DNA of 64,000 nucleotides from Phytobacter ursingii (GTDB lineage Bacteria > Pseudomonadota > Gammaproteobacteria > Enterobacterales > Enterobacteriaceae). The notes under the pieces were generated by a model. The model made no database searches and was not told where the DNA came from. It saw only the letters and a program-made list of their open reading frames with translations. Shown here one piece after another: positions 8,251 through 20,053 of this stretch. The position numbers and the translations under genes were made by a program. Position 1 is the stretch's first letter. Each line of letters begins with the position of its first letter. The stretch lies in contig CABDWT010000001.1 of assembly GCA_901456055.1 (NCBI GenBank), positions 372,001 through 436,000 of the forward strand, in the 5' to 3' direction.

Positions 8251-9438
8251 TTACAGTACCAGTGCCGCGATAGAAGCGGACAGGACGCTCACCAGCGTTG
8301 AACCGTAAACCAGTTTCAGACCGAAGCGGGATACAACGTTACCTTGCTCTTCGTTCAGGCCTTTGATCGCACCTGCGATAATACCGATAGAGGAGAAGTT
8401 AGCGAAGGAAACCAGGAAGACGGACAGGATGCCTTCCGCACGCGGAGACAGGGTGGATGCGATTTTCTGCAGATCCATCATGGCCACGAATTCATTGGAT
8501 ACCAGTTTGGTTGCCATGATACTCCCCACCTGCAGCGCTTCTGACGACGGTACACCCATTACCCAGGCAATCGGGTAGAAGATGTAGCCCAGAATACCCT
8601 GGAAGGAGATGCCAAGAATGGCAGCAAACAGAGCGTTCAGACCAGAAATCAGCGCAATAAAGCCGATCAGCATCGCAGCAACGATAATCGCGACTTTGAA
8701 GCCTGCCAGAATGTACTCACCCAGCATTTCGAAGAAGCTCTGTCCTTCATGCAGGTTAGACATCTGCAGATTTTCTTCACTCTCATCGACACGGTACGGG
8801 TTGATCAGTGACAGCACGATAAAGGTGCTGAACATATTCAGAACCAGGGCTGCGACCACATATTTCGGCTGCAGCATGGTCATGTATGCGCCAACGATTG
8901 ACATCGAAACGGTAGACATCGCGGTTGCCGCCATGGTGTACATGCGGTTGCGTGACATTTTGCCGAGGATATCTTTATAAGCGATGAAGTTTTCAGACTG
9001 ACCCAGAATCAAGGAGCTAACTGCGTTAAATGATTCCAGTTTGCCCATACCGTTGACTTTAGACAGGACGGTACCGATAGCGCGAATAATAATGGGCAGT
9101 AAGCGGATATGTTGCAGGATACCAATCAGTGCAGAAATGAAGACAATCGGGCAGAGTACTTTCAAGAAGAAGAATGCCAGACCTTGATCATTCATTTTGC
9201 CGAAGACGAAGTTTGTCCCTTCATTGGCAAATCCGAGCAGTTTTTCAAACATTTCGGAGAAGCCTTTCACAAAACCCAGACCCACGTCAGAGTTCAGGAA
9301 GAACCAGGCCAGCAAGACTTCGATCACGAGCAGTTGGACAACGAAGCGAAGGCGGATTTTTTTGCGGTCACTGCTTACAAGTAATGCCAGCAACGCGACA
9401 ACAGCAAGCGCCAGAACAAAGTGCAGAACGCGGGACAT
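8251..9438 (-). CDS. nupC: NupC, nucleoside:proton symporter (CNT family)
   Basis: Imports pyrimidine nucleosides and adenosine, driven by the proton gradient, in the inner membrane. The ATG at 9438 has GGAG upstream and matches the E. coli start; a longer frame to 9477 is less likely. The 395 residues contain the N-terminal and core CNT domains, with [11 protein letters not shown] and [11 protein letters not shown] substrate/ion motifs. Compared with my recollection of E. coli NupC (400 residues) it lacks about five residues before [13 protein letters not shown]. It is divergent from mntH; CRP-like sites lie upstream. Confidence 0.96.
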   Translation of the reverse strand: MSRVLHFVLALAVVALLALLVSSDRKKIRLRFVVQLLVIEVLLAWFFLNSDVGLGFVKGFSEMFEKLLGFANEGTNFVFGKMNDQGLAFFFLKVLCPIVFISALIGILQHIRLLPIIIRAIGTVLSKVNGMGKLESFNAVSSLILGQSENFIAYKDILGKMSRNRMYTMAATAMSTVSMSIVGAYMTMLQPKYVVAALVLNMFSTFIVLSLINPYRVDESEENLQMSNLHEGQSFFEMLGEYILAGFKVAIIVAAMLIGFIALISGLNALFAAILGISFQGILGYIFYPIAWVMGVPSSEALQVGSIMATKLVSNEFVAMMDLQKIASTLSPRAEGILSVFLVSFANFSSIGIIAGAIKGLNEEQGNVVSRFGLKLVYGSTLVSVLSASIAALVL

Positions 9439-9533
9439 ATTTGCTCCAAATATGAGACGGGTAGAATTTTCGTGCACATTCTATGTAACAAGCGGAAAGA
9501 AAACGAGATCAAACACACAGTATATTAATGACC

Positions 9534-9549
9534 TGTGACCAGACTCAAA
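9534..9549. promoter_or_regulatory. CRP-like site upstream of nupC (proximal)
   Basis: TGTGA-N6-TCAAA, one mismatch from the core TGTGA-N6-TCACA, about 96 bp before the nupC start. E. coli nupC is controlled by CRP and CytR. A possible -10 (TATACT, minus strand 9519-9524) lies downstream, but the spacing is not ideal. Confidence 0.4.
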
Positions 9550-9632
9550 AATAGTGATCCACCATACATTTCTGTTATGTTAAGTAAAAGAGTGAAAAGT
9601 TGCACTGAAATGCTAGACTCTTAACAAGACGG

Positions 9633-9648
9633 TGTGATTTGCATCTCA
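9633..9648. promoter_or_regulatory. CRP-like site upstream of nupC (distal)
   Basis: TGTGA-N6-TCTCA, one mismatch from the consensus, exactly 99 bp from the proximal candidate. A pair of CRP sites fits CRP/CytR control of nupC, but the assignment is by pattern only. Confidence 0.35.
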
Positions 9649-9729
9649 TCGTCCCTGTCTTAAAAACATCCGGCCCGTCATCGTTTCTGTCTATCGAAGA
9701 AATCAATAGAATCTACTTTAAATGAACTT

Positions 9730-9748
9730 GATAATCATTCTCATTTTG
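9730..9748. promoter_or_regulatory. Fur box upstream of mntH
   Basis: GATAATCATTCTCATTTTG matches 14 of 19 positions of the Fur consensus, 42 bp before the mntH start. E. coli and Salmonella mntH are known Fur targets. Confidence 0.75.
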
Positions 9749-9757
9749 GTAGCATGA

Positions 9758-9778
9758 AACATAGCAAAGGCTATATTT
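9758..9778. promoter_or_regulatory. MntR operator upstream of mntH
   Basis: AACATAGC-AAAG-GCTATATTT is almost the same dyad as the established MntR box of E. coli mntH. It sits 11 bp before the start codon, where a bound repressor would block transcription. Confidence 0.85.
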
Positions 9779-9780
9779 AG

Positions 9781-11028
<1,248 letters not shown>

Positions 11029-11047
11029 ACCTGAAATGATGTCAAAG

Positions 11048-11073
11048 AAAAAGGAGCGCATGCGCTCCTTTTT
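11048..11073. terminator. Bidirectional terminator between mntH and ypeC
   Basis: AAAAAGGAGCGCA and TGCGCTCCTTTTT form a perfect 13-bp palindrome with T tracts in both directions, between convergent genes. Confidence 0.85.
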
Positions 11074-11089
11074 ACTGACAGCCTGTTTA

Positions 11090-11422
11090 TTAACGCCAGT
11101 GACCATGGCCGTGACCACGTCCTGGACCGCGACGGTCATCGCGATCATTCCAGCCTTCGCGGTAACCCCGTTCGTAAGCATCACGCTTATCCCAGCCACG
11201 GTGCCAGCCACGGTCATGCATACGCCAGCGATGGTCACGCCATTCGTAATTACGATGCCAGTAGTCGCGGTCACGCCAGCGACCGCCGTCCCAGTAATTG
11301 CCGTAATTGTCGCGATCGCCAATTTGCAATTTTACAGAAGGCAGCAGTGTTATTTCGCCAGCGTTAGCGACCAGCGGGGCACATGCCATTAATACTGCTG
11401 CGAGAATCAGTGACCTGAACAT
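11090..11422 (-). CDS. ypeC: YpeC, secreted DUF2502 protein
   Basis: 110 residues from the ATG at 11422, which has AAGGAG 6 nt upstream. The signal peptide [21 protein letters not shown] is followed by a mature protein rich in W, R, D, H, G and Y ([25 protein letters not shown]) and ending in a GHGHGH-like tail, so a periplasmic metal- or polyanion-binding role is conceivable but unproven. It matches E. coli YpeC in sequence and position next to mntH. Function unknown. Confidence 0.9.
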   Translation of the reverse strand: MFRSLILAAVLMACAPLVANAGEITLLPSVKLQIGDRDNYGNYWDGGRWRDRDYWHRNYEWRDHRWRMHDRGWHRGWDKRDAYERGYREGWNDRDDRRGPGRGHGHGHWR

Positions 11423-11511
11423 AGTTTTCTCCTTCACGATCGGGTCTGTTGCAGCAATATTATGTAACGTTTATGCCCGCATCTTCGGCGGAACTCCTAA
11501 ATCCGTAATGA

Positions 11512-11535
11512 CAGCACTTTTTGCTAAAAGTGCTG
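11512..11535. terminator. Hairpin 3' of the aldo-keto reductase gene
   Basis: CAGCACTTTT-TGCT-AAAAGTGCTG, a 10-bp perfect stem directly after the minus-strand gene. There is no T-tract beyond it, so terminator function is uncertain. Confidence 0.45.
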
Positions 11536-12534
11536 CTATTTTACGCTATTCAGGATGGCGTCAATCTCGGCACATTCCGCGTCGTTAAACTGGCGATTGG
11601 CCAGCATACCGACGGCATCGTCAAGCTGGCTGGTTTTACTGGCGCCAATCAGCACAGAGGTCACCTTATCTCCGCGCAGAACCCAGGCCAGCGCCATTTG
11701 CGATAATTTTTGCCCACGCCTAATCGCCAGTTCGTTAAGTTTGCGGACTTTGGCCAGTTTTTCATCCGTAATCTGATCGGGGTTGAGGAAGCGGCTGCCG
11801 CTGGCGGCACGTGAATCTGCCGGAATACCATTCAGGTAGCGGTCGGTAAGTTGTCCACCTGCCAGCGGTGAAAACGCAATGCTGCCGACGCCTTCTTGTT
11901 GCAGTACCGTCAGCAGTTCGTCTTCTACCCAACGCTCGAACAGAGAATATTTGGGCTGATGGATAAGGCAGGGCGTACCCAGATCGTTGAGTATCCCGAT
12001 GGCCTGGCGCGCCAGATCGGCCGGGTAATTCGACAGGCCGATATACAGCGCTTTGCCCTTGCGGACAATATGATCCAGCGCGCGCATGGTCTCTTTCAGC
12101 GGCGTTTCAGGGTCCGGACGATGGTGATAAAAGATATCGACATAATCCAGCCCCATCCGGCGCAGGCTTTGATCGAGGCTGGCAATCAGATATTTACGTG
12201 AACCCCAGTCGCCATAGGGGCCATCCCACATGGTATAGCCTGCTTTGGTGGAAATGATCAGTTCATCCCGGTAAGGCAAAAAATCTTCTTGTAGCAGACG
12301 ACCAAAATTGCGCTCGGCAGAGCCGGGAGGCGGCCCGTAGTTATTGGCAATATCGAAATGGGTTATCCCCAGGTCGAAAGCATGTCTAAGTAACTGACGG
12401 CTATTTTCAATGAGCGTGGCGTCACCAAAGTTATGCCACAGACCAAGTGAGATAGCCGGAAGCTTAAGACCACTGTCACCGCAGCGGCGAAATTCCATTT
12501 TCTGATAGCGATCCCCGGAGGCCAGATAAACCAT
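11536..12534 (-). CDS. Aldo/keto reductase, YghZ-like
   Basis: 332 residues; NADPH-dependent carbonyl reductase of the AKR superfamily, TIM-barrel. The tetrad is visible: D and Y in FDIANNYGPPPGSAE, K in STKAGY, H in DIFYHHRPD. The cofactor-binding end has VTSVLIGASKTSQL. Similarity to E. coli YghZ (L-glyceraldehyde-3-phosphate reductase) is high over the whole length, but E. coli K-12 has no gene at this position, while Salmonella does as I recall. AAGGG 7 nt before the ATG supports the start. The actual substrate is not deducible. Confidence 0.87.
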   Translation of the reverse strand: MVYLASGDRYQKMEFRRCGDSGLKLPAISLGLWHNFGDATLIENSRQLLRHAFDLGITHFDIANNYGPPPGSAERNFGRLLQEDFLPYRDELIISTKAGYTMWDGPYGDWGSRKYLIASLDQSLRRMGLDYVDIFYHHRPDPETPLKETMRALDHIVRKGKALYIGLSNYPADLARQAIGILNDLGTPCLIHQPKYSLFERWVEDELLTVLQQEGVGSIAFSPLAGGQLTDRYLNGIPADSRAASGSRFLNPDQITDEKLAKVRKLNELAIRRGQKLSQMALAWVLRGDKVTSVLIGASKTSQLDDAVGMLANRQFNDAECAEIDAILNSVK

Positions 12535-12640
12535 ACATATGCCCTTAATGTCAGTGTATACGTTTACACAAGTGGTCTTCGAGCTTACACCAGCTTGTCG
12601 GTTCTCGCTGATTCCCTCTGTTAAATTCTGCCGTTACGCA

Positions 12641-13873
12641 CTATTTTTTGCGTGGGGCGATCATGACTGGCTTGCCAGCCAGCAGCAGCCAGGCGGGTAG
12701 CATCACAATGCACAGCAACGGCAGCAGACTGGTATCCGGCACGACGGCTGCCGCCATAAACAGGCTCAGCCAGGCGTCGCGGGTGACGACCAGCACCATG
12801 CCGAGAATGGCACAGGAGATAGTGATCGCTGCCGGGACGGCGTCGACGTGTTCATGCAGCATCAGGCCGAGAGCGACACCGACAAACACCGCCGGGAAGA
12901 TGCGGCCCCCGCGAAAACCACAGGCCGCAGCCACCACCAGCGCCACCAGTTTTATTACCGCGAACAGCAGGTAATCGGTCACGCTAAAGGTCTGTGAAAA
13001 TGCCATTTGCTGCATTTCATCCAGCCCTTTAAACAGGGTGATATTGCCGCCAATCACGCCAAGCACGCCCAGAATAAAGCCGCCGATTCCAAGCATCAGT
13101 ACAGGGCTTTTCAGGCGATGCATGAGTTGATGCAAACGCGGCAGGCACCAGACCGCCACCATCCCCAGCGCAATGGCGATGGCGCAGACGACCGCACCGC
13201 TGATGATATCCACCAGATGCATCTGCGGATAATGCGCAACAGGCAGAGCGAAATGTGGATGGAAAAATAGCCCGGTGGTCAGGGCACCCGCGGCGGCGGC
13301 CATCAGCGGGGCGAAAAGGCGATCCCACAGCGGCAGGTCAGTACTTGAATTTAGCGTCTGGGAGAAAATCAGCGCGGCTGCCACGGGCGTGCCGAACAGC
13401 GCGCCAATCGTTCCGGCAGACGCGAGAATAGTCCAGTCGAGGGGGGCTACACGCGGGAACAATTTTCCACCGAGCGCAACAGCAAGCGCGATATTAAGCA
13501 CCATAACAGGATGCTCCGGTCCAAGGCTCACCCCACCGGCCAGGCCAAGCACCAGGGCAACCAGCAAGCCGGGCAGGGCCGAGATCTGCACCGGTGCGCC
13601 AATCAGCGGCTCGGTTGCCGGATCCGGACCGCCGTGTCCGGCGCTGTAACGAATAACAAGGCCGACCGCCAGACCGGTCAGGGTCAGCATCATAATCACC
13701 CAGAAAGGGGAGTCAGGGGTTAACCCCAGACGATAAGGCAGCCCATTCCAGAGAATCAATTGCAGAACGGCGGCAACTTTCATGATCAGCAATAACACCA
13801 GACTGGATGCGACGCCGATAATCAGCGCGGGAAGCGCCAGCAGCAGCATCGTTCTGGCTCGCGGATGGAGCAT
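12641..13873 (-). CDS. yfeO: YfeO, ClC-like putative ion channel
   Basis: 410 residues from the ATG at 13873, preceded by AAGGA with 7-nt spacing; an ATG 6 nt earlier sits too close to that site. About ten membrane helices. ClC-type signatures [13 protein letters not shown] and [17 protein letters not shown], and later [15 protein letters not shown], match the chloride-channel selectivity regions. The ion carried by YfeO has not been established. Gene order ypeC-(AKR)-yfeO-glk is conserved. Confidence 0.92.
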   Translation of the reverse strand: MLHPRARTMLLLALPALIIGVASSLVLLLIMKVAAVLQLILWNGLPYRLGLTPDSPFWVIMMLTLTGLAVGLVIRYSAGHGGPDPATEPLIGAPVQISALPGLLVALVLGLAGGVSLGPEHPVMVLNIALAVALGGKLFPRVAPLDWTILASAGTIGALFGTPVAAALIFSQTLNSSTDLPLWDRLFAPLMAAAAGALTTGLFFHPHFALPVAHYPQMHLVDIISGAVVCAIAIALGMVAVWCLPRLHQLMHRLKSPVLMLGIGGFILGVLGVIGGNITLFKGLDEMQQMAFSQTFSVTDYLLFAVIKLVALVVAAACGFRGGRIFPAVFVGVALGLMLHEHVDAVPAAITISCAILGMVLVVTRDAWLSLFMAAAVVPDTSLLPLLCIVMLPAWLLLAGKPVMIAPRKK

Positions 13874-14077
13874 GTTCATTTCCTTTTAACGGAGCACAGG
13901 GTCACAGCACGCTCGTGGAAAATATCCGCTGAGTGCAAACCTTGCTGAAACCATAATGTTAATTTGTGACGAAGATCGATAATCCCGGGGCACTCATGCT
14001 ATGTTCGTTGTCGTTACAGCGCCTTGAATTTACAGTGTGCCAAAGATTTATTCTGACTTTAGCGGAGCCGTAAAAGA

Positions 14078-15043
14078 ATGACAAAATATGCTTTAGTAGG
14101 GGACGTGGGCGGCACGAACGCACGCTTAGCGCTCTGCGATCTCAGTAGCGGAGAGATCTCCCGGGCCAAAACCTATTCCGGCCTTGATTATCCCAGCCTT
14201 GAGGCGGTGGTACGCGTGTACCTCGATGAGCATAAGGCAGATGTAAAAGATGGCTGTATCGCCATTGCTTGTCCAGTTACCGGTGACTGGGTGGCGATGA
14301 CCAACCATACCTGGGCCTTCTCTATCGTTGAGATGAAAAAAAACCTTGGCTTCGCGCATCTGGAAATCATTAACGATTTCACCGCTGTTTCTATGGCAGT
14401 GCCGATGCTGAAACAAGAGCATCTGACCCAGTTCGGCGGTGGTGAGCCGGTTGAAGGCAAACCTATCGCGGTATATGGCGCGGGCACGGGCCTTGGCGTG
14501 GCGCATCTGGTCCATGTCGATAAGCGCTGGGTCAGTCTGCCGGGTGAAGGCGGACACGTAGATTTTGCGCCGAACAGCGAAGAAGAGGGCATCATTCTGG
14601 AAGAGCTGCGCGCGGAGATCGGCCATGTTTCTGCCGAACGTGTGCTGTCCGGTCCGGGGCTGGTAAATCTCTACCGCGCGATTGTGAAATCGGACGGACG
14701 ACTGCCGGAGAACCTGCAGCCGAAAGATGTAACCGAGCGTGCTCTGGCTGATAGTTGCATCGACTGTCGCCGCGCGCTGTCGCTGTTTTGCGTCATTATG
14801 GGGCGTTTCGGCGGTAACCTGGCGCTGAATCTCGGTACGTTTGGCGGTGTTTATATCGCCGGGGGGATCGTTCCGCGTTTCCTCGATTTCTTCACCGCCT
14901 CCGGTTTCCGCGGTGGTTTTGAAGACAAAGGGCGTTTCAAATCCTATGTTCAGGACATCCCGGTCTTCCTGATTACTCACGATAATCCCGGCCTGCTGGG
15001 CGCCGGCGCGCACCTGCGTCAGTCGCTGGGATATTATCTCTAA
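14078..15043 (+). CDS. glk: Glucokinase (Glk)
   Basis: Phosphorylates cytoplasmic glucose with ATP to glucose-6-phosphate. 321 residues, the E. coli length. The N-terminal phosphate loop [12 protein letters not shown], catalytic D in [18 protein letters not shown] and glucose-contacting [10 protein letters not shown] are all present. It is divergent from yfeO, and its 3' end overlaps the convergent ypdB by 4 bp. Confidence 0.97.
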   Translation: MTKYALVGDVGGTNARLALCDLSSGEISRAKTYSGLDYPSLEAVVRVYLDEHKADVKDGCIAIACPVTGDWVAMTNHTWAFSIVEMKKNLGFAHLEIINDFTAVSMAVPMLKQEHLTQFGGGEPVEGKPIAVYGAGTGLGVAHLVHVDKRWVSLPGEGGHVDFAPNSEEEGIILEELRAEIGHVSAERVLSGPGLVNLYRAIVKSDGRLPENLQPKDVTERALADSCIDCRRALSLFCVIMGRFGGNLALNLGTFGGVYIAGGIVPRFLDFFTASGFRGGFEDKGRFKSYVQDIPVFLITHDNPGLLGAGAHLRQSLGYYL

Positions 15044-15768
15044 AGATGCATTAACTGCCTGAACTCTTTTACCCTACTGCGGCTGACGGGCACCTGGAAA
15101 TCCAGGTCTCTCAGCCGCACGATATAGGTGTTGTTGAACCAGGGCTCAATTTCACGAATTTTATCCAGATTGACGCAGTAGGAACGATGGCAACGGAAAA
15201 AGTGCGCCGCCGGGAGCTTGCTGCAAAATTCCGTAATATTCATCGGCATGACATAGGATTCACGTTTGGTGTAGACAAACGTCATCTTTTCATGTGCTTC
15301 TGCGTAATAGATATCATGAATACTGGTGACGATAATGCGCTCATCCTTCACCAGATTGATGGTCGCATTTTCCCGTGGGGCAGGGCTGGCGCTGCTGCCG
15401 GTTTGTTGCTGCCAGGCCGTTTCCAGCTTTTGCAACATACTGATAATGCGCGATTCCTGGTAAGGTTTGAGAATATAGTCAAACGCTTCCAGTTCGAATG
15501 CCTCTACCGCATGTTCTTTCCAGGCGGTAATGAACACGATAAAGGGTTTATGGGCGAACTGGCTAATGTTCTGTGCCAGCAGGACGCCGTCCAGAGAGGG
15601 GATGTTGATATCGAGGAAAATGGCGTCGACTTTGTTGTGCTGTAAGTATTTCAGCACGTCGAGACCGTCCTCAAATGTACCTGCAATGTCCATCTGGCTG
15701 TGCGTTTTGATAAGCCAGCTCAACTCCTGTTGCGCCAGGATTTCATCTTCAACAATGATGACCTTCAT
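15040..15768 (-). CDS. ypdB: YpdB, LytTR-family response regulator
   Basis: 242 residues. The receiver domain (1-120) has the phospho-acceptor D in [13 protein letters not shown] (about residue 54) and K in ILKPYQES. The LytTR DNA-binding domain (about 140-240) contains [15 protein letters not shown]. It is the partner of YpdA, 12 bp downstream of it on the same strand. In E. coli the YpdAB (PyrSR) pair responds to extracellular pyruvate and activates yhjX; the target is not in this window. Confidence 0.95.
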   Translation of the reverse strand: MKVIIVEDEILAQQELSWLIKTHSQMDIAGTFEDGLDVLKYLQHNKVDAIFLDINIPSLDGVLLAQNISQFAHKPFIVFITAWKEHAVEAFELEAFDYILKPYQESRIISMLQKLETAWQQQTGSSASPAPRENATINLVKDERIIVTSIHDIYYAEAHEKMTFVYTKRESYVMPMNITEFCSKLPAAHFFRCHRSYCVNLDKIREIEPWFNNTYIVRLRDLDFQVPVSRSRVKEFRQLMHL

Positions 15769-15780
15769 TCACTTCTCCCG

Positions 15781-17490
15781 TTAAGGCAACAGCGTGGCCG
15801 GCGTGGTCACAGGTGTGGTGTGCAGGGGCACATAAAACGCAATCTCCGTACCGGGCGTCAGCCGACGGATATGCAGCCCTTCGCCATACAGTAACTTCAC
15901 ACGCTGGTGGACATTGAGCAAACCGATTTTATTGCCAGGCATTTCATCGGCTTCCACGCGGGCAATCATCTCGGGCGCAATACCGTTCCCCGTATCGCGT
16001 ACGGCAATACGCACGCGGTTGCCGCATTCCGCCACGCTGATGGTTACCACCCCTTTTCCCTTACAGGGCTGAATACCATGAACGATGGCATTTTCTACCA
16101 GGGGCTGAATCAGCAGGCTGGGAATGACGCAGCTCACCTCTTCGTCAATGTCATAAATAACTGTCAACTTGTCGCCAAAACGAGCCTGTTCAATGGCGAT
16201 ATAGTCTTTGATTTGATAGAGCTCTTTTTTGATATCAATCTGCTCATCGTCTTTTAATTCAATGTTGTAACGCAGGTAGCGCGACAGGTTAAAAATCAAC
16301 TGACGGGCGGTGTCCGGGTTAAGACGGATAGAGGAGGAGATCGCATTGAGGGCGTTAAACAGAAAATGCGGGTTGATCTTGCTTTGCAATGCGCGCAGTT
16401 CCGCTTTATTGGCCATCTCGCGTAGCTGTTCGGCACGGGAAACTTCCAGTTGTGTGGAGATAATTTGCGACAGACCCACCGCCATATCCTGCAACGAAGA
16501 GGTGATTTGATGCGCGTGACAATAGTAAATTTTAAGCGTGCCAGTGACGATCCCCTTTTCCCATAGCGGGATCACCAGCATCGAGTGGATCTGCGGTGTT
16601 CTGTGGGCTTCATCATTGTTTTTAATGATGATCTCCCCGGTATCAATCGCCTGACGTGTCGTTGGGCTGATGATATCGTCACTGTCCCGGTAGTTGTCTT
16701 CTCCCACGCCAACATAGGCCAGTACATGGTCGGCGTTAGTGATGGCAACGGCGTCGGCATTGATATCGCGGCGAATGATGTCGCACACCTGGCGCAGGGA
16801 TTCGCTATTTACATTGCGAAACAGCGGCAGGGTTTTATTGGCGATATCCAGCGCCAGTTTGGCCTGACGTCCGGCAATGGCTTCTTTTTCACCTTCCACG
16901 CTTTGTACCAGCAAAACGATAAAGCCCACACAGACGCTGCCCAGAATCATCGGTACGCCAATTTTCGACACAATATCCAGACCAAGTGCGGTCGTCGGCG
17001 CCCAAAGGACCACCAGCGTCATGGTCAGGGTTTCGCACACCATCCCGGCGATGATGCCCACGCTCCAGTGCTTTTGCTTAGGGATCTTGCGGTTTATCCA
17101 GCCGGAAAGAACGCCGGCGATAATACTGGTAATAAGGCAAGGTACGGCGGTGACGCCACCGATATCAATCAGGTAGCGATGTATCCCGGCGATCACCCCG
17201 GTAATGATGCCCACCCAGGGGCCAAATAAGATGCCGCCGGACATCACGGCAATGATACGCACATTCACCAGCGAGCCTTCGACCGGTACGCCGGACCATG
17301 TGCTGAACAGCGCAAACATTGAGAAGATAGCCGTAACGGCGAGTAACTCTTTTGGCGTGTGCGCCGTTTTATGCAGCAGCTCGCGGAACAGGCGGATGCG
17401 GATCAGGAAAAAAAGACAGATCAGCATCAGCGCCGCGCGATCAAATACCGCCAGCAGCATGTTGAATATTTCGTGCACGAGAACGCTCAT
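15781..17490 (-). CDS. ypdA: YpdA, LytS-type sensor histidine kinase
   Basis: 569 residues, inner membrane. N-terminal 5TM-LYT sensor (about 1-205), GAF domain (about 225-355) and a His-kinase region with phospho-accepting H in [11 protein letters not shown] (about residue 370). The ATPase has [10 protein letters not shown] (N box) and DTGNGI (G1). Its regulator YpdB is downstream. The start is ambiguous: the ATG at 17490 has no good ribosome site, and a GTG at 17478 (VHEIFNMLL) matches the E. coli start. Confidence 0.94.
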   Translation of the reverse strand: MSVLVHEIFNMLLAVFDRAALMLICLFFLIRIRLFRELLHKTAHTPKELLAVTAIFSMFALFSTWSGVPVEGSLVNVRIIAVMSGGILFGPWVGIITGVIAGIHRYLIDIGGVTAVPCLITSIIAGVLSGWINRKIPKQKHWSVGIIAGMVCETLTMTLVVLWAPTTALGLDIVSKIGVPMILGSVCVGFIVLLVQSVEGEKEAIAGRQAKLALDIANKTLPLFRNVNSESLRQVCDIIRRDINADAVAITNADHVLAYVGVGEDNYRDSDDIISPTTRQAIDTGEIIIKNNDEAHRTPQIHSMLVIPLWEKGIVTGTLKIYYCHAHQITSSLQDMAVGLSQIISTQLEVSRAEQLREMANKAELRALQSKINPHFLFNALNAISSSIRLNPDTARQLIFNLSRYLRYNIELKDDEQIDIKKELYQIKDYIAIEQARFGDKLTVIYDIDEEVSCVIPSLLIQPLVENAIVHGIQPCKGKGVVTISVAECGNRVRIAVRDTGNGIAPEMIARVEADEMPGNKIGLLNVHQRVKLLYGEGLHIRRLTPGTEIAFYVPLHTTPVTTPATLLP

Positions 17491-17589
17491 GTAAAAGGCG
17501 TGAAAAAGCTATGATAAAAAACATCGCCACCAATGACCAGTCAGGTGCGTGCATTTGGCAATGAGGAAAAACCTATTCCCTAAAAGGGG

Positions 17590-17601
17590 ATTGATATCAA
17601 T
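17590..17601. promoter_or_regulatory. 12-bp palindrome, copy 1, between ypdA and alaC
   Basis: ATTGATATCAAT is a perfect palindrome, repeated identically at 17653-17664. The 63-bp offset puts both on one face of the helix. A regulator site is inferred; the protein is unknown. It is not a standard FNR site because the four-base spacer is missing. Confidence 0.4.
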
Positions 17602-17652
17602 CGGAAGATGTTTCGCCACATGTGAAAAAATGTCTTATTACAACGTAACTTC

Positions 17653-17664
17653 ATTGATATCAAT
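17653..17664. promoter_or_regulatory. 12-bp palindrome, copy 2, between ypdA and alaC
   Basis: Second identical ATTGATATCAAT, in the 377-bp divergent intergenic region, about 200 bp before alaC. Confidence 0.4.
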
Positions 17665-17867
17665 TTGTTAAATTTAAGAGTGTGTATTTTCTCTCTTTGC
17701 CAAAATTTTATTTTGCGCACTTTTTTGACTTCCTCTTTTGTAGTCATAAATTTTTTTTCACGTTTCCTCTCGACAGCAGGTTTTTTTTCAGGCTATGTTC
17801 AGCAAACGCCACAATCGTGGCGGCGTCGCTCGGACGGTCCGGGCGCTAACGTTAATCTGAGGAAGTT

Positions 17868-19109
17868 ATGGCTGAATTCAGTCCTGAACGCCGTTTTACG
17901 CGTATCGATCGTCTCCCCCCTTATGTTTTCAATATCACTGCTGAACTGAAAATGGCTGCGCGTCGGCGCGGTGAAGATATTATCGATTTCAGCATGGGTA
18001 ACCCTGATGGCGCGACGCCCGCCCACATCGTTGAAAAACTCTGTACGGTTGCCCAGCGCCCGGATACGCACGGTTATTCCACTTCACGCGGAATTCCGCG
18101 TCTGCGCCGCGCCATTTCGCGCTGGTATCAGGAGCGCTATCAGGTCGATATCGACCCGGAAAGCGAAGCAATTGTCACTATCGGTTCGAAAGAGGGGCTG
18201 GCGCATCTGATGCTGGCAACGCTGGATCATGGCGATACGGTTCTGGTGCCCAACCCGAGCTACCCTATCCATATTTATGGTGCGGTCATTGCCGGCGCCC
18301 AGGTGCGTTCTGTGCCGCTGGTGGAAGGGGTCGATTTCTTTAATGAGCTGGAGCGTGCGATTCGTGAGAGCTACCCGAAACCGAAGATGATGATTCTGGG
18401 CTTCCCTTCTAACCCCACCGCCCAGTGCGTGGAGCTGGAGTTCTTCGAAAAAGTGGTCGCCCTGGCAAAACGCTACGATGTACTGGTGGTACACGATCTG
18501 GCCTACGCGGATATCGTTTATGACGGCTGGAAAGCGCCATCGATCATGCAGGTCCCCGGTGCTCGCGACGTGGCAGTCGAGTTCTTTACGCTCTCCAAAA
18601 GCTACAATATGGCCGGGTGGCGTATCGGCTTTATGGTCGGCAATAAAACGCTGGTCAATGCTCTCGCTCGTATCAAAAGCTACCACGATTACGGTACCTT
18701 TACGCCGTTGCAGGTGGCCGCGATCGCCGCGCTCGAAGGGGATCAGCAGTGCGTGCACGATATTGCCGCGCAGTATAAACGTCGCCGTGATGTGCTGGTA
18801 AAAGGCCTGCATGAAGCCGGATGGATGGTAGAGATGCCGAAGGCATCCATGTACGTCTGGGCGAAAATCCCGGAACCTTACGCCGCTATGGGATCGCTGG
18901 AGTTCGCTAAAAAGCTGCTACAAGATGCAAAAGTTTGCGTATCACCCGGAATCGGTTTTGGTGATTATGGCGATACGCATGTGCGTTTTGCGCTGATTGA
19001 AAACCGCGATCGTATTCGTCAGGCGGTGAGGGGCATCAAAGCAATGTTCCGTGCCGACGGCCTGCTTCCCGCCACGACAAAATCCACGGCGGAAGACACA
19101 GAGCAGTAA
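17868..19109 (+). CDS. alaC: AlaC, glutamate-pyruvate aminotransferase
   Basis: PLP-dependent class I/II aminotransferase making alanine from pyruvate and glutamate. 413 residues, about the E. coli length. The substrate loop is [12 protein letters not shown], and the PLP-binding Lys is in [15 protein letters not shown]. The ATG has GAGGAAG 3-8 nt upstream. A strong hairpin terminator follows, then the small gene ypdK on the other strand. The accessory island begins beyond this conserved pair. Confidence 0.95.
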   Translation: MAEFSPERRFTRIDRLPPYVFNITAELKMAARRRGEDIIDFSMGNPDGATPAHIVEKLCTVAQRPDTHGYSTSRGIPRLRRAISRWYQERYQVDIDPESEAIVTIGSKEGLAHLMLATLDHGDTVLVPNPSYPIHIYGAVIAGAQVRSVPLVEGVDFFNELERAIRESYPKPKMMILGFPSNPTAQCVELEFFEKVVALAKRYDVLVVHDLAYADIVYDGWKAPSIMQVPGARDVAVEFFTLSKSYNMAGWRIGFMVGNKTLVNALARIKSYHDYGTFTPLQVAAIAALEGDQQCVHDIAAQYKRRRDVLVKGLHEAGWMVEMPKASMYVWAKIPEPYAAMGSLEFAKKLLQDAKVCVSPGIGFGDYGDTHVRFALIENRDRIRQAVRGIKAMFRADGLLPATTKSTAEDTEQ

Positions 19110-19127
19110 GAGTACCGCACAAATGAA

Positions 19128-19159
19128 AACAGGAGCCAAAGGGCTCCTGTTCTTCTTTT
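19128..19159 (+). terminator. alaC terminator
   Basis: AACAGGAGCC, loop AAAG, GGCTCCTGTT: a 10-bp perfect stem followed by CTTCTTTTC. Confidence 0.85.
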
Positions 19160-19176
19160 CTTTCTACTAACGTCGC

Positions 19177-19248
19177 TCAGATCATCAGGGCAAATGTACC
19201 GGCCCAAACAATGACCATCACCGAAATGCCCATAAAGAAATATTTCAC
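19177..19248 (-). CDS. ypdK: YpdK, 23-residue membrane microprotein
   Basis: From the GTG at 19248 the frame encodes 23 residues, beginning (V/M)KYFFMGISVMVIVWAGT and ending FALMI, a single transmembrane helix. This is nearly identical to my recollection of the E. coli small membrane protein YpdK, which also lies beside alaC and uses a GTG start. GGAGCGATGAA upstream is a plausible ribosome site. Function unknown. Confidence 0.88.
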   Translation of the reverse strand: MKYFFMGISVMVIVWAGTFALMI

Positions 19249-20053
19249 GCTTCATCGCTCCGCATACATAAGTATGCATTCATGACCAGATCAGGACTGA
19301 GTATAGAGAGGTGAAACTACGCCAAACTGAAAATGGGAATTTTCTCCCTTTCGGCCACAGCTCCATCTCAGAATTCTTGATGCATATCGCACCAGACGGG
19401 GCTAATGTACGCCTAAATTTTACGCCTTACAAGAGGCATTTTTTTAAATACTTTCCGCAACTTACAGAGTGTCGGGCTTTGGCGACAGATTAATTTCTTT
19501 CCGTAATGAATGCCCGTTGAGCGACGCATTGTCACAGGCTTGTAACCTGTAATTTCACCGTTGAATTACAAGGTTATTTTTGTGATCGATAGCACACTTA
19601 CTATTTGGGAGCGAGTTGAAAAGCAAACCGACACGACAATGTAAACGGAAATTTTTTTGTCGTCAGGCGTGCATCGTGCGAAGTGATAAGAGCGCTGTTT
19701 ACTGCATGAAAAACGTGAACCTCTATTTTTTCGCTGGCTTTATCATAAGTTGAAAAATTGCTATGTCTCTCATTTTTGCCATAAAACTACGTATAACATT
19801 ATTTATATATTTAACAGGTAGTGAATGAGGTGATAATAATTTGCTATTAAAATGAAATCTGATACTTTTTTGAATTTGGTTTGCAGGCTAATTGTATTAT
19901 CTGAAATTGAATGTGGGGGGATTAACTTAGCTAAAATTTGGTTGCGCGAGAAAAAGTATCTTTCAATTGATTCAATTAAATAAATGAACAATTAGACTTA
20001 AGTTAAATTTAATTTCTGGTTCACTTAGTCTAATAGATACTTAGGGGAAAGCT
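19249..20053. other. 805-bp intergenic region at the island boundary
   Basis: No credible gene is seen. A strong CRP-like site (TGTGA-TCGATA-GCACA, 19581-19596) lies in the middle. The last 270 bp are very AT-rich and lead into the EAL-HDOD gene. E. coli has lpxP near this position; no trace of it was recognised. Confidence 0.55.
19581..19596. promoter_or_regulatory. CRP-like site
   Basis: TGTGATCGATAGCACA has one mismatch from TGTGA-N6-TCACA. It is about 460 bp before the next start codon, so any link to the EAL-HDOD gene is uncertain. Confidence 0.4.

Noticed and set aside
17590-17664. FNR sites
   Set aside because: The half-sites TTGAT and ATCAA adjoin directly, whereas FNR needs a four-base spacer.
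19803-19991. 62-residue frame in the AT-rich intergenic region
   Set aside because: No ribosome site; composition reflects AT-rich DNA; no similarity recognised.
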